A stretch of 64,000 nt of DNA from Pseudonocardia oroxyli (GCF_900102195.1 NZ_FNBE01000011.1:163788-227787); one strand, 5' to 3'; numbered from the stretch's first letter, positions 44,463-54,943 are shown. Numbers and translations: made by a program. The notes: generated by a model from the letters alone, not told the origin.

Positions 44463-45875
44463 TTAGGACGGTCCCTCCGGCCGGGCGCGCGGCACCCGCA
44501 GCGTCACGCGCAGGCCACCGGCGGGACCCGTCCCGACCTCGAACCGCCCGCCCGCGCGTTCGGTGAGCGCGCGGGCGATCGACATCCCCAGGCCGGTCCC
44601 CTGCCCGACCGTGTTGGTCGCGCGGTGGAACCGGGTGGTGACCAGCGGCAGGTCCGGCTCGGGCACCCCGCGCCCGTCGTCCTCGACCGTGAGCAGGACG
44701 TGGGCCGCCTCGCCGCGGCCCGTGACCTCGACCCGGGTGCCGGGGCCTGCGTGCTGCACGACGTTGCCGAGCAGCACGTCCAGCACCTGGGTGAGGTCGC
44801 CCGCGGCCAGGTCGGCCCGCAGGCCGGGGCGGACGTCGACGGTGGCGGACACCTCCGCCGCGCTCAGGGCCGCCGCCCAGAACTCGTGGCGTTCGGTGAC
44901 CACCGCGCCGACGTCCGCGGCGGCGACCGCGTCGGGCCTGCGGGTCTCGGCGGTCGCCAGGGCGAGCAGGTCGACGACGATCCCCTCCAGTCGGTCGACC
45001 TCCAGCGTCGTCCGGTGGTGCACCGCGGCCGAGTCCTCCGGCACGACCATGCCGAGGGTGTCGAGGCGGATGCGCAGCGCGGCGAGCGGGTTGCGCAGGG
45101 CGTGGGCGGAGTCGGCGACGAACCGGCGCTGCGCCGCCGCGGCGGCCTCGACCTCGCGGGCCATGCCGTCGAAGGCGGCCGCGAGCGTGCGCACCTCGCG
45201 CGGCCCGGCGTGGCGCTCGACGGTCGGTGGTCCGCCCTCGACCGGGGCGGGCGCGGTGGGGCGGTCCACCACGCGGTCCTGGAGCGCCGCGACCCGGGCG
45301 GACAGCCCGCTCAGGGGGCGGGCGGTCCAGCGCGACAGGGCCACGGCGATGAGCGACGCGACCCCCAGCAGCGCGGCCGCGCCCCCGCCGATGATCCACC
45401 AGGCCCGGCCGACGTCGGCCGCGGCGGCGGTGGTCGACGCCACCAGCACGACCGCGCCGTCGACCTGCGTGCCGGTGCCGACCGGCACGGCCACCAGCAC
45501 CTCGGCGGGCGACCACGGGGTCACCGACTCCGGCACGCGGCTGCGCTGGTTGCGCAGGGCCTCCGAGACGGCGGCTCCGACGTCGGGCGGCACCCCGGCC
45601 AGGCCCGCCGACGCGCGCGGCGTGCCGTCGCGGTCGACCACGAGCACCGGCTCGCGGTACAGCGCGTGGTACCGGTCGACCGCCTGCGCCAGGTCGACGG
45701 CGACCGCCGGGTCCCGGCGCGCAGCGAGGTCGGCGAAGTACGCGGCGGCGGACGAACGGCTCTCGCTCAGCCGCTGCGCCCGCTCGCGGCCCAACGCCAG
45801 CGCCAGCGGCACCGCCAGCGCGACGACCGCGATCGTCGAGTAGACGACCAGGACGAGCAGGACCCGCCGCCACAC
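44463..45875 (-). CDS. Sensor histidine kinase with HAMP domain
   Basis: 470 residues: membrane segment (VLLVLVVYSTIAVVALAVPL), extracytoplasmic sensor of about 135 residues, second membrane segment (WWIIGGGAAALLGVASLIAV), HAMP, HisKA DSAHALRNPLAALRIRLDTL, N-box GDLTQVLDVLLGNVVQHAG, G-boxes VEDDGRGVPEPDL and GQGTGLGMSIARALTERAGG. The phosphoacceptor region is HALRNP rather than HELRTP; the Glu next to His that aids phosphatase or kinase chemistry is Ala. Stop is TAA, rare here. GTG or ATG start near 45875, one base after the regulator stop. Confidence 0.9.
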   Translation of the reverse strand: MWRRVLLVLVVYSTIAVVALAVPLALALGRERAQRLSESRSSAAAYFADLAARRDPAVAVDLAQAVDRYHALYREPVLVVDRDGTPRASAGLAGVPPDVGAAVSEALRNQRSRVPESVTPWSPAEVLVAVPVGTGTQVDGAVVLVASTTAAAADVGRAWWIIGGGAAALLGVASLIAVALSRWTARPLSGLSARVAALQDRVVDRPTAPAPVEGGPPTVERHAGPREVRTLAAAFDGMAREVEAAAAAQRRFVADSAHALRNPLAALRIRLDTLGMVVPEDSAAVHHRTTLEVDRLEGIVVDLLALATAETRRPDAVAAADVGAVVTERHEFWAAALSAAEVSATVDVRPGLRADLAAGDLTQVLDVLLGNVVQHAGPGTRVEVTGRGEAAHVLLTVEDDGRGVPEPDLPLVTTRFHRATNTVGQGTGLGMSIARALTERAGGRFEVGTGPAGGLRVTLRVPRARPEGPS

Positions 45876-45876
45876 G

Positions 45877-46536
45877 TCAGCGGCCCCACCGGTAGCCGTA
45901 GCCGCGGATGGTCGTGAGCGCGTCCGGTCGGCCGAGCTTCGCCCGCAGCGAGGTCATGTGCACGTCCAGGCTGCGCGAGACCGCGACGTAGGCGTCACCC
46001 CAGACCGCGTCCATCAGCTCCTGCCTGCTCACCGCCTCGCCGCGGCGGGCGACGAGGTGGGCGAGGACCTCGAACTCCTTCGGAGCGAGCGTGACCTCCG
46101 CCCCCGCCACCTCGACGCGGCGGGCGGCGAGATCGACCACGACGTCCCCCGCCTCCACCACCTCGGGGGTGTCCTGCTCGGCGGGCCTGCGGCGGCGGAC
46201 CGCCACCTCGAGGCGCGCCCGCAGCTCGCCGAGGCGCGCGGGCTTGACGACGTAGTCGTCCGCGCCGGTCCGCAGGGCGCGGACCACGGAGCGTTCGTCG
46301 TCGCGGGCGGTGAGCACCACGACCGGCACGTCGCTGACCGCCCGCAGCCGCCGCAGGACGGTGAGGCCGTCGGCGTCCGGCAGGCCGAGGTCGAGCAGGA
46401 CCGCCTCGACGTCCCGGTGGCCGAGCAGCACGTCCGACCCGCGGCGCATCCGCACGGGGCTGTGCCCGACGGCACCGAGCGCGTCGACGAGCGCGTCACC
46501 GACGCCGTCGTCGTCCTCGACCACCGCGATGCGCAT
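45877..46536 (-). CDS. OmpR/PhoB-type response regulator
   Basis: 219 residues. Receiver: acidic VVEDDDGVGDALVDAL, phosphorylated Asp in AVLLDLGLPDADGLTVLRRL, TARDDERSVVRALRTGADDY and KPARLGEL. Winged-helix output: LAPKEFEVLAHLVARRGEAV, SLDVHMTSLRAKLGRPDALT and IRGYGYRWGR. Leaderless start predicted at ATG 46536 from TACCGT (46547-46542). It lies upstream of the kinase and the MHS transporter on the same strand and probably regulates that transporter. Confidence 0.93.
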   Translation of the reverse strand: MRIAVVEDDDGVGDALVDALGAVGHSPVRMRRGSDVLLGHRDVEAVLLDLGLPDADGLTVLRRLRAVSDVPVVVLTARDDERSVVRALRTGADDYVVKPARLGELRARLEVAVRRRRPAEQDTPEVVEAGDVVVDLAARRVEVAGAEVTLAPKEFEVLAHLVARRGEAVSRQELMDAVWGDAYVAVSRSLDVHMTSLRAKLGRPDALTTIRGYGYRWGR

Positions 46537-46541
46537 GCGAC

Positions 46542-46547
46542 ACGGTA
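46542..46547 (-). promoter_or_regulatory. -10 box TACCGT of the OmpR-type regulator
   Basis: TACCGT on the minus strand with 5 nt to the ATG at 46536. Confidence 0.4.
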
Positions 46548-46578
46548 CGACAGCGCGTCGCGGGCCGACGCCACCCGG

Positions 46579-46998
46579 TCAGGATCTGCGGAAGTCCGTC
46601 GGGGTGCGGCCGTGGCGGCGGCGGAAGGCCTTCTCGAACGCGTCGATGGAGCGGAAGCCCGACGCCCGGGCGATCTCGGTGATCGTGCCGGCGCCGCCGA
46701 GGAGGTGGCGGGCCCGCTCGAGGCGGGCCTCCCGGACGAGGTCCGACGGCGTGGTCCCCTCCCGCTGCAACACCGCCTGGACCTGGCGCAACGACCAGCC
46801 GACCAGCCGGGCGACCTCCGTGCCCGTCGGGTCCGGGTCGTGGGCGTGGCGGCGCACGACGAGCCGGACCTCGTCGGCGAGATCGGACTCGGGGACGGCC
46901 GCGCGGTCCTCGGCCGCCAGGCAGGCGAACTCGGCGGCGTGCCCGCAGACCGTGTCGAAGCTGCGGAGGTCCAGCTCCGCGCGGTCGGCGACCCGCGG
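46579..46998 (-). pseudogene. AraC-family regulator, only the C-terminal half remains
   Basis: The minus strand reads RAELDLRSFDTVCGHAAEF and then a full AraC DNA-binding domain: EVARLVGWSLRQVQAVLQRE, DLVREARLERARHLLGGAGT, ITEIARASGFRSIDAFEKAF and RRRHGRTPTDFRRS. No sensor domain and no convincing start are left: the frame upstream of about 46998 is antisense to a P450 fragment. It is a 5'-truncated remnant, though an internal GTG could still give a small DNA-binding protein. Confidence 0.7.
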
Positions 46999-47232
46999 GC
47001 CTTCGACCGCCCCGACACGTTCGACCCGACGCGCAGCCCCAACCGGCACCTGACGTTCCTGCCCGGCCACCATCACTGCATCGGGGCACCGCTGGCCCGG
47101 CTCGAGGGCCAGATCATCTTCGCCCGGCTGCTGGAGCGGTTCCCCGACATCGCCCCCGCCGGACCCGCGGTGCGGCGGGTCGCCAACAAGGTCGCCCGCG
47201 GGTGGGAGGAGATCCCGGTGGTGTTCGCATGA
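46979..47232 (+). pseudogene. Cytochrome P450, C-terminal fragment
   Basis: About 84 codons: GDPRAFDRPDTFDPTRSPNR, then the haem-binding loop LPGHHHCIGAPLARLEGQ with the axial cysteine, and the C-terminal ERFPDIAPAGPAVRRVANK. The first roughly 300 residues of a P450 (I-helix, ExxR) are absent. It starts exactly where the opposed AraC remnant begins. The stop overlaps the ATG of the following fumarylacetoacetase-like remnant (ATGA), so it once led an operon. Confidence 0.8.
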
Positions 47233-47500
47233 GGTGGGTGACCTACGACGGCGGGGACGGGGCGCGGCGGGACCCGGCGGAGGTCCGCGCGCCCGCGGCT
47301 GCGATCTCGTGCCCGGGGACGTCATCTGCTCCGGCACCGTGCCGCGGGGGTGTCTGCTCGAACACGTCGACACCCCGGACGTGGCGAAGGCGCGCTGGCT
47401 GGAGCCCGGCGACGTGGTGTCCTTGCGCGGCTTCGGCGGCGAGACCCGGCAGACGGTCGTCCCCGGCGCCCCGCTCGTCCCCCTCCGCTCCGGATTCTGA
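47229..47500 (+). pseudogene. Fumarylacetoacetate hydrolase family gene with large internal deletion
   Basis: It starts MRWVTYDGGDG like FAH-family proteins, then changes frame, and the second frame carries the family C-terminus: ARGCDLVPGDVICSGTVPRG, ARWLEPGDVVSLRGFGGETR and QTVVPGAPLVP. About 200 central residues, including the metal site, are missing. It sits between the P450 fragment and the metallo-hydrolase gene, in what was probably an aromatic or terpenoid catabolic operon. Confidence 0.7.
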
Positions 47501-47510
47501 AGGAGAGCCC

Positions 47511-48443
47511 GTGTACGACAAGGGACTGCACGACCTCGGCCACGGCTGCCACGCCTGGCTGCAACCCGACGGCGGCTGGGGCCTGAGCAACTCCGGCCTG
47601 GTCACCGGCGGCGGGGTGAGCCTGCTGGTCGACACGCTGTTCGACCTCGCGCTGACCCGCGAGATGCTGGCGGGCATCCGCCCGCTCACGGCCGCGAACC
47701 CGCTCGAGACGCTGGTCAACACCCACTCCGACGGCGACCACGTGTTCGGCAACGAGCTGGTCGGCGACATCGAGATCGTCGCGTCCGAGGCGGCGGCCGC
47801 GCTGATGGGCCAGGAGGAGGTCGAGGCGCTCGCGGCGCTCAAGCGGTTGCCCGGGCCGCGCGGGGACTTCGTGCGGAAGGTGTTCGGGCCCTTCGAGTTC
47901 GAGGGGATCACGGCCACCCCGCCGACCCGGACGTTCCGCGGGGAGACCAGCCTCGACGTGGGCGGGCGGGAGGTCCGGTTGATCCAGGTCGGGCCCGCGC
48001 ACACCCCCGGCGACACGCTCGTCCAGGTCCCGGACGCCCGGCTGCTCTACGCGGGGGACGTCCTGTTCATCGGCGGCACCCCGATCGTCTGGGCCGGGCC
48101 GGTGGAGCGCTGGATCGCGGCCTGCGACCTCATGCTCGACCTGCCCGTCGACACCATCGTGCCCGGCCACGGCCCGATCGGCGCGAAGCCGGACGTCTCG
48201 CGGATGCGCGAGTACCTGCTGTTCGTGCAGCGGGAGGCGGGTGCGCGCTTCGAGGACGGGCTGGACGTGGACGCCGCCATCGCGTCGATCGACCTCGGCG
48301 AGTGGGGCGGGCTCGGGGAGAGCAGCCGGATCGCGCAGAACGTCGCGAACGTCTACGACCACCGCGACCCGACCCGCGAACCCGCGAACCGGCTCGACGT
48401 CCTCGGCAAGATCGCCGCACTGGAGGGCTTCGGCGACCTGTGA
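47511..48443 (+). CDS. Metallo-beta-lactamase fold hydrolase
   Basis: 310 residues. The zinc motif is LVNTHSDGDHVFGNELVG (H-x-D-x-D-H instead of H-x-H-x-D-H), followed by GPAHTPGDTLVQVPDARLLY, AGDVLFIGGTPIVWAGPVE and the C-terminal IVPGHGPIGAKPD. Members of this branch are thiolesterase- or lactonase-like; substrate unknown. GTG 47511 has AAGGAGAG 4 nt before it. It is the only intact gene left of the P450-FAH-MBL cluster, and its stop is inside palindrome C. Confidence 0.87.
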   Translation: MYDKGLHDLGHGCHAWLQPDGGWGLSNSGLVTGGGVSLLVDTLFDLALTREMLAGIRPLTAANPLETLVNTHSDGDHVFGNELVGDIEIVASEAAAALMGQEEVEALAALKRLPGPRGDFVRKVFGPFEFEGITATPPTRTFRGETSLDVGGREVRLIQVGPAHTPGDTLVQVPDARLLYAGDVLFIGGTPIVWAGPVERWIAACDLMLDLPVDTIVPGHGPIGAKPDVSRMREYLLFVQREAGARFEDGLDVDAAIASIDLGEWGGLGESSRIAQNVANVYDHRDPTREPANRLDVLGKIAALEGFGDL

Positions 48444-48479
48444 GCGGCGATGGTCGCTGGAGCGACCATCGCCGCGCAC
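48440..48479. repeat. 40-nt palindrome, family 1 (copy C)
   Basis: GTGAGCGGCGATGGTCGCT, GG, AGCGACCATCGCCGCGCAC: 19-bp stem with one mismatch. It contains the TGA of the metallo-hydrolase and stands 5 nt before the convergent NUDIX gene end. Confidence 0.87.
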
Positions 48480-48483
48480 GACC

Positions 48484-50822
<2,339 letters not shown>

Positions 50823-50824
50823 TC

Positions 50825-50830
50825 AGGTTA
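50825..50830 (-). promoter_or_regulatory. -10 box TAACCT of pyrG
   Basis: TAACCT on the minus strand, 8 nt before the GTG start of pyrG at 50816. Confidence 0.45.
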
Positions 50831-50874
50831 CGCCCTGCGCCCGCGAGACCCGCAACCGGCACGCCGAGCCGGGG

Positions 50875-51792
50875 TCACGCGGTGGGGACGGCGCCGTTGC
50901 TCGCGGTGCGGTCGGAGCCGTAGGCGCCCGCCTTGCCGTCGAGCTGCTCCTTCAACGCCAGCACCGTGGCGACGCGCCCGGTGCCGGTCTGCACGTCGTC
51001 CACCGTGGACAGGCCCGCGGTGGAGCCGCCCGCCGCGCGGGCGACGCCGACGGGTCCGGTCGCCGACGCCGAGCCGCTGCGGCCCGCGAGGACCGCGCCC
51101 GATCCGGCCCGGTCGAGCTCGGCGGCCAGGCGGGCCAGGACGGCGGCCGAGTCGCCCGCGTCGGACCCCTGCTGGGCGCCGCCGGTCAGCACGACGATCA
51201 TGTCGGCGGGCCCGGGGGCCGTGCCCGGCTGGACGAACCCGGAGTCGGCGAGACCGGTCCAGACCGCGCCCGCCGAACCGGCGGTCGCGGCGTTCTTGGT
51301 CGTCATGACGCTGCCGAGCAGGCCACCGGCGAGGCTGCCGGTGTCCGAGGCGGCCGGGAGCTGGGCGCCCGCGGGCAGCAGGCGCGCGGCGAGCTCGTTG
51401 AGCTGGTCGGCCCGCGCGGGGTCGGTGACGGCGTCGGTGAGGGTGATCGAGCCGGTCACGGTGCCGCCGGCCTGCCCGATCAGCCGGATCACCGACTCCT
51501 GGTCGCTCTGGTCACCGCCCGCCTGGACGATCGCGACGCTGCGGCCGGTCAACGAGCCGGCGACGGCGGCCGGGCCCACCCGGGCGGCGAACTGGTCCGC
51601 GGCCGCCTGCTGGTCGAGCAGCGAGTCCCGCTCCGCCGTCAACGTGTCGACCTGGGAGGACAGCGAGTCCCGGTCCGTCGACACGGCCGCGAGCAGCCGG
51701 TCCGACAGCCCGCTCGCGCCGAGGACGACCCCCACCGCCAGGGCCAGGAAGACCCCGGCCAGGGAGATGGCGTGGTACTTGAGCGAGATCAC
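50875..51792 (-). CDS. MctB/SteB family protein
   Basis: 305 residues. A signal/membrane segment near the start (LKYHAISLAGVFLALAVGVV) is followed by a coiled-coil (TDRDSLSSQVDTLTAERDSL) and an Ala/Gly-rich outer domain. It is the counterpart of Rv1698 (MctB, copper-related) and of corynebacterial SteB, which works with SteA in cell separation. GTG 51792 overlaps the steA stop (GTGA). Confidence 0.85.
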   Translation of the reverse strand: MISLKYHAISLAGVFLALAVGVVLGASGLSDRLLAAVSTDRDSLSSQVDTLTAERDSLLDQQAAADQFAARVGPAAVAGSLTGRSVAIVQAGGDQSDQESVIRLIGQAGGTVTGSITLTDAVTDPARADQLNELAARLLPAGAQLPAASDTGSLAGGLLGSVMTTKNAATAGSAGAVWTGLADSGFVQPGTAPGPADMIVVLTGGAQQGSDAGDSAAVLARLAAELDRAGSGAVLAGRSGSASATGPVGVARAAGGSTAGLSTVDDVQTGTGRVATVLALKEQLDGKAGAYGSDRTASNGAVPTA

Positions 51793-52976
51793 GGGGCGAC
51801 CCCACCCCGGACCGTCTCGACCAGGGCGGTCCACGTCGTGGTGACCCAGGTGATCACCGCGTCGCCCGCCTGGGACATCAGGAGCGCCGCGAGGATGGCC
51901 ACGAGCGCGGCGCCCACCAGCAACAACAGCGCGCCGGTGGACACCCGGCTGCGGTAGAGCTGCGCGATCACCCGGCCGTCGACGACGGTGCCCCCGACCT
52001 GCAGCCGGGTGAGGAAGGTCGAGGCGTTGCTGCCGGAGCGGCCGCGGTCGAGGAACTCGGCCATCGTCGCGGAGAGCCCCACGGTGACGATCATCGACGC
52101 GCCGTGGTGGTGGGCCAGCAGCAGGGCGAGGTCCTCGGGGTTGGCGCTGCTCGGGAAGGTCACGGCGCTCGCGCCGAGATCCTGGACCTTGTGCAGGCCG
52201 GGCGCGTGCCCGTCCGCGAACGCCGGCACGACCACGTCCGCGCCGCAGGTCAGCGTCTCGTCGGTGACGTCCGACGGGTCCCCGACGATCAGCTGCGGGG
52301 TGTGGCCCGCAGCCCGCAGCGCGTCCGCGCCCGCCCCCACCCCGACCAGCACCGGCTGGTACTCGCGGATGAAGTGCTGCAGCTTCTTCAGGTCCTTCAG
52401 GTGGTCGAACCCGGCGGCCACGACGAGCACCTGGCGGCCCTCGAGGACCACGTCGACGTCCGGCACGCCGTAGCCGTCGAGCAGCAGGGCGCGCTCCTGG
52501 CGCATGAACTCGGTGGTGTTCGCGGCGAACGCCTCGAGCTGGTGGGTCAGCCCCGCCTTGGCCTCGACCAGGGCGTCCGCGACCGAGTCGGCCGTCTGCT
52601 CGGTGCCGCGGCCCAGCTCCAGCTCGCCCGCGAAGACCGCGCCGTCGTGCAGCCGGATCCGCGCGCCGTCCTTGACCGCGTGCAGGATCTCCGGCCCGCA
52701 GTCGTCCAGCAGCGGGATGCCGGCGGCCAGCAGGGCCTCGGGGCCGAGGTTCGGGAAGCGCCCGGAGATCGACGGCGCGGCGTTCACGACGGCCGCGACC
52801 TCCGCCGCGATCAGCGCGTCCGCCGTGGCGCGGTCCATGTCGATCTGGTCGAGCACGGCGACCTCACCGGGCTTGAGCCGCTTCAGCAGGGCGTCGGTGC
52901 GCTTGTCGACGCGGGCGGTCCCGGCGAGCCCGGGCAGCTCGGGTCGCGAGCGGTGCAGCAGGCCGGAGAGCTTCAT
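51789..52976 (-). CDS. steA: SteA-like cell-division/cytokinesis protein
   Basis: 395 residues. Starts MKLSGLLHRSRPELPGLAGT, has ARVDKRTDALLKRLKPGEVA, the nucleotide-binding-like core LIVGDPSDVTDETLTCGADV, and ends with a C-terminal membrane helix (TGALLLLVGAALVAILAALL). The core resembles thiamin pyrophosphokinase. The corynebacterial homologue acts with SteB in separating daughter cells. I favour ATG 52976, with AAGGTG 7 nt before it, over the GTG at 52985. Equivalent to Rv1697. Confidence 0.88.
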   Translation of the reverse strand: MKLSGLLHRSRPELPGLAGTARVDKRTDALLKRLKPGEVAVLDQIDMDRATADALIAAEVAAVVNAAPSISGRFPNLGPEALLAAGIPLLDDCGPEILHAVKDGARIRLHDGAVFAGELELGRGTEQTADSVADALVEAKAGLTHQLEAFAANTTEFMRQERALLLDGYGVPDVDVVLEGRQVLVVAAGFDHLKDLKKLQHFIREYQPVLVGVGAGADALRAAGHTPQLIVGDPSDVTDETLTCGADVVVPAFADGHAPGLHKVQDLGASAVTFPSSANPEDLALLLAHHHGASMIVTVGLSATMAEFLDRGRSGSNASTFLTRLQVGGTVVDGRVIAQLYRSRVSTGALLLLVGAALVAILAALLMSQAGDAVITWVTTTWTALVETVRGGVAP

Positions 52977-53039
52977 GCGGGGCACCTTGACATCCGCTCG
53001 TGCCCGTGCGGTGAAGGCGCGCCGACCGTGACCGCGCTG

Positions 53040-53414
53040 TCACCGATCCGGTCGGGGATCCGCAGGTGGGTCGATCATCCGGGCCAGCAGACGGGCGGCG
53101 GGCTCGGGCAGCCTGCGCCTGCTGCGCAGCGACGCGAAGACCGGACGCAGGGTGTCGTCGGCGAGCAGCACCGCGCGGGGTACCGGGTCGGCCAGCGGGA
53201 CGAAGACACCCGGGGCCGCCCATCCCCCGTCCGGGCGCGGGCCCGCCGCCGCCGTGAAGTCGACGACGCCCGCGATCCCCTGCTCCGCCCGGGTGCGGTA
53301 GACCACGGCGCGGGCACCGGGCGCGGTCTCGCGCAGGCAGCAGGCGTGGACGGGGCCCGCGGCGGCGCATTCGTCGGCCCGCCAGAGCAGGACGGAGGTC
53401 GGGGGTGGCGGCAT
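53040..53414 (-). CDS. Small protein with an EVE/ASCH-like look, function unknown
   Basis: 124 residues from ATG 53414. SVLLWRADECAAAGPVHACC, then ARAVVYRTRAEQGIAGVVDF, and PGVFVPLADPVPRAVLLADD. The middle part recalls EVE/PUA-type modified-base-binding domains (a strand, a tyrosine-Arg turn, then G-I-x-G-V), but similarity is weak and based on eye only. The gene is divergent from the lipoprotein hydrolase, and a TACCCA box 6 nt before the ATG suggests a leaderless start. Confidence 0.5.
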   Translation of the reverse strand: MPPPPTSVLLWRADECAAAGPVHACCLRETAPGARAVVYRTRAEQGIAGVVDFTAAAGPRPDGGWAAPGVFVPLADPVPRAVLLADDTLRPVFASLRSRRRLPEPAARLLARMIDPPADPRPDR

Positions 53415-53480
53415 CCGGTCTGGGTACCATCCCGTCCGTTCGACCGCGAACCGGTTCGGCGCCCGGCGGCGGCGCCGGGC

Positions 53481-54839
53481 ATGATCGCGGCCATGGTGCG
53501 TCGGGGGGCGTGGGCTCTCGTTCTGGTGCTGGGGTTGGCCGCGTGCGGGGCCGGGCCGACGGGGATACCGGCCGGGTCGTCGTTCGCCGGTGACTGGCAG
53601 GGCGCGATCGAGCTGCCCGGGCAGCGGCTGCCGTTCGCGCTGCACATCGGTGAGGACCAGGCGTCGGGCACGATCGACATCCCGGCGCAGGGGACGCGGG
53701 GCGCCCCGCTCGACGGCGTCGCGGTCGACGGGGACACCGTGCGCTTCGGTCTCTCCACCGTGCCCGGCTCACCGGCGTTCACCGGCACCCTCGACGGGGA
53801 CGCGATCTCGGGCACTCTCACCCAGGGCGGACAGAGTCTCCCGTTCTCGCTGGCCAGGGGCACGCTGCCCGCGCAGGCGCGGCCGCAGGAGCCGCAGCCG
53901 CCCTACCCGTACCGGACCGAGGACGTGACCTTCCCGAGCGGCGACGTGACGCTGGCGGGCACCGTCACCGCGCCGCCCGGCCCGGGCCCGTTCCCCGGCG
54001 TCGTGATGATCACCGGGAGCGGGGCGCAGGACCGCGACGAGACCATCGCGGGACACAAGCCGTTCCTGCTGCTCGCCGACACCCTGACCCGCGCCGGGTT
54101 CGTGGTGCTCCGGACGGACGACCGCGGGGTCGGCGGGTCCGGCGGCACCCTGGAGGGCACGCCGTACGACGTCCTCGCCGACGACGCGCTCGCGGGCGCG
54201 GCGCTGCTGCGCGGGCGGCCCGACGTGGACCCGGCCCGGGTGGGGCTGTTCGGGCACAGCGAGGGCGGCTACCTCGCGCCGCTGGCGGCGCAGCGCGGGG
54301 ACGTCGCGTTCGCCGTGCTGATGGCGGGCCCCTCGGTGTCCGGCGGCGACGTGCTGATCGAGCAGAACCGGCTGCTGCTCGCCGCCGCCGGGTTGCCCGC
54401 GGACCAGGTGGACGCCGGCGTCGAGAACGTCCGGACGCTGGTGGCGCAGGTCCGGGCGGGCGACCTCGACGCCGCCCGGCAGGCGGCCCGCGACCAGGCG
54501 GTGGCCCAGGGGGTCGACCCGCAGGCGGCTGCGGCGCAGGTGGACTCGCTGGTCCCGTTCCTGACCTACGACCCGCAGCCCGCCCTGCGTGCGCTGCGCA
54601 TCCCGACCTACGCGTTCTTCGGCGCGAAGGACCTGCAGGTCCCGCCCGCGCAGAGCGAGGGCCCGATGCGCGCCGCGCTGGCGCGGGCCCCGGGTTCGGA
54701 GGTCCGCACCTTCCCGGAGCTGAACCACCTCATGCAGCCCGCGCAGACCGGGAGCCCCGCCGAGTACGCGACCATCGAGACCACGATCGCCCCCGACGTC
54801 CTCGAGTCCGTGACCCGCTGGCTCACCACCCACGCATGA
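53481..54839 (+). CDS. Secreted alpha/beta hydrolase lipoprotein
   Basis: 452 residues. Signal peptide ALVLVLGLAACG with a lipobox Cys, then an N-terminal beta domain of about 100 residues (GDWQGAIELPGQRLPFALHI) and an alpha/beta hydrolase domain with the oxyanion VVMITGSGAQDRDETI, nucleophile elbow LFGHSEGGYLAPLAA, acid GAKDLQVPP and His LNHLMQP. This architecture is common in outer-envelope esterases or peptidases. ATG 53481 is used; ATG 53493 is equally possible. Its stop is inside the 44-nt palindrome that follows. Confidence 0.9.
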   Translation: MIAAMVRRGAWALVLVLGLAACGAGPTGIPAGSSFAGDWQGAIELPGQRLPFALHIGEDQASGTIDIPAQGTRGAPLDGVAVDGDTVRFGLSTVPGSPAFTGTLDGDAISGTLTQGGQSLPFSLARGTLPAQARPQEPQPPYPYRTEDVTFPSGDVTLAGTVTAPPGPGPFPGVVMITGSGAQDRDETIAGHKPFLLLADTLTRAGFVVLRTDDRGVGGSGGTLEGTPYDVLADDALAGAALLRGRPDVDPARVGLFGHSEGGYLAPLAAQRGDVAFAVLMAGPSVSGGDVLIEQNRLLLAAAGLPADQVDAGVENVRTLVAQVRAGDLDAARQAARDQAVAQGVDPQAAAAQVDSLVPFLTYDPQPALRALRIPTYAFFGAKDLQVPPAQSEGPMRAALARAPGSEVRTFPELNHLMQPAQTGSPAEYATIETTIAPDVLESVTRWLTTHA

Positions 54840-54881
54840 GTGTCACGGGAGCGCGCTCCTCGCAGCGCTCCCGTCACACTC
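54838..54881. repeat. 44-nt palindrome, family 3 (copy F)
   Basis: GAGTGTCACGGGAGCGC, ten-base loop, GCGCTCCCGTCACACTC: 17-bp stem with one mismatch. It overlaps the stop codon of the hydrolase and probably terminates it. Confidence 0.8.
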
Positions 54882-54899
54882 GGAACGATCACCCACCAC

Positions 54900-54943
54900 G
54901 AGCGTCACACGAGCGTCGGCGCGAGAGCACTCCCGTCACGCTC
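54900..54943. repeat. 44-nt palindrome, family 3 (degenerate copy G)
   Basis: GAGCGTCACACGAGCG at the left and ACTCCCGTCACGCTC at the right, same length and ends as copy F, 18 nt further on. The inner stem is poorly matched. It overlaps the end of recN. Confidence 0.5.
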
